Source: Ustilago trichophora
Taxonomy: Eukaryota > Basidiomycota > Ustilaginomycetes > Ustilaginales > Ustilaginaceae
DNA length: 64,000 nt
Reading direction: 5' to 3'
Assembly (NCBI GenBank): GCA_900323505.1
Contig: OOIN01000007.1
Location: 1,475,440 to 1,539,439, forward strand
Shown here one piece after another: positions 63,280-64,000 of the stretch. Numbering within the stretch: position 1 is the stretch's first letter; every line of letters starts with the position of its first letter. Position numbers and translations under genes: made by a program. The notes below the pieces were generated by a model. It was not told the DNA's origin. It saw only the letters and a list, made by a program, of their open reading frames with translations, and ran no database searches.

Positions 63280-63804
63280 TGAAGTTGGTCAACTCTTCAC
63301 CGTTTTGAGGTCTGTAAAGAGTATGATGCTTGGCACTAGTCTCTCCAGCCTCCTTGTACATCAGAATGATGATAGCATGTTGGTATTGGCATCCCACATG
63401 CTGGATTGATCATGTATATACCAGGTCAGACCACTAAGTCTTCAGGAGATGAATTGCAAGGGTACAGGGAGATGTACCAGCTGCTGTGGACCTACATGTA
63501 TCCATCTGCTGTGGTAAAACGTAACCTGCAGCTTAAGGTCCTTCACCAAACCAGCAAGTTTCTTCATGATTACCTGTTGAACTCAGCATCTCAATATCTC
63601 TATCCAAAATGAAGGCTGCAAAATTGCTGCATGCTGTCACCTGTCTGTATCAGAGAAGCTGATTGCTACATACACTAGATCTTTCCATTGACTACACATT
63701 AGCACCCCTGATCCTCCATGTGGGTTCTTCTACCTCACTGTCAATCCTAGCCTGGGAAAGGTTGTGGGGAGGCTGCTTCTCATAGAACACCTTCCTCATG
63801 AAGG

Positions 63805-64000
63805 TTAGGGTTAGGGTTAGGGTTAGGGTTAGGGTTTAGGGTTTAGGGTTAGGGTTAGGGTTAGGGTTAGGGTTAGGGTTAGGGTTAGGGTTAGGGTTAG
63901 GGTTAGGGTTAGGGTTAGGGTTAGGGTTAGGGTTAGGGTTAGGGTTAGGTTAGGGTTAGGGTTAGGGTTAGGGTTAGGGTTAGGGTTAGGGTTAGGGTTA
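63805..64000 (+). repeat. telomere (TTAGGG)n, right chromosome end
   Basis: About 32 TTAGGG units reading 5' to 3' to the end of the window, the orientation expected for a right end. Two TTTAGGG variants lie near 63834-63847, and one TTAGG unit near 63945. The proximal variants suggest older repeats, the distal array more recently made ones. Confidence 0.98.

Larger units (their letters stand above)
61464..63804. other. telomere-proximal non-coding repeat region
   Basis: No protein with family signals is present in these 2.3 kb. Short frames cross hairpins and are not believed. The left part near 61500-61680 is C/T- and A-rich; the rest consists of the long palindrome and the spaced hairpin units listed separately, then about 500 bp of unremarkable sequence up to the telomere. 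Confidence 0.65.

Noticed and set aside
63149..63612. Two short open frames near the telomere
   Set aside because: They cross a hairpin repeat unit and show no domain or composition typical of a protein.

Overview
The window is the right-hand end of a fungal chromosome. It finishes in about 196 bp of TTAGGG telomere repeats reading outward. Everything up to about 50.6 kb is ordinary gene-dense core: mostly single-exon genes, long pyrimidine-rich leaders and many microsatellites. The gene families (TEA and Zn2Cys6 regulators, a Sql2/Cdc25-type Ras GEF, Mss51, a DUF4188 protein, UDP-glucuronate decarboxylase, a CHORD protein) and a telomere-adjacent RecQ helicase gene, as known from Ustilago maydis, suggest a smut-type basidiomycete. 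The species was not determined.

Core layout: TEA-domain transcription factor (5' end cut by the window or by an intron); a long protein with SAP-like motifs and a C-terminal kinase whose catalytic lysine appears to sit in the glycine loop, as in WNK kinases; Sec66; a 1.7 kb-residue SH3/WW/RasGEF Cdc25 protein; a Sae2/CtIP-type DNA-end-resection factor (minus); methylcrotonoyl-CoA carboxylase beta chain with a small 3' intron; Ctf18; a CHORD-CS co-chaperone (minus); a long coiled-coil, tail-anchored protein carrying a dynein-adaptor-like CC1 box; a secreted nucleoside-hydrolase-like protein; a DUF4188 protein; a Zn2Cys6 factor; a NAPE-PLD-like metallo-beta-lactamase (minus) divergent from UXS1; Mss51 (minus) divergent from the ESCRT-I subunit Vps23.

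From about 50.6 kb the sequence changes character. It holds a truncated transposase HTH fragment, a telomere-like scar and a 651-bp tandem duplication rich in GACTGACT/GACGGAC words. Then come three adjacent same-strand genes: (i) an intact, spliced protein of about 1637 residues joining C2H2-like fingers, a complete tyrosine-recombinase active site and a RecQ-type helicase; (ii) and (iii) two diverged paralogous 2-oxoglutarate/Fe(II) dioxygenases of TET/JBP type. The promoters share a GACGCG(T)CAAA-TTCAG word. A 36-bp tandem array lies immediately before the first dioxygenase, and hairpins lie between the two. The final 2.3 kb before the telomere has no convincing gene, only large palindromes and hairpins at regular spacing.

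The most notable candidate system is this telomere-proximal cassette of recombinase-helicase plus two putative DNA-base hydroxylases. A role in spreading, maintaining or chemically marking chromosome ends is inference. The domain assignments are read from motifs and could not be checked by a database search.
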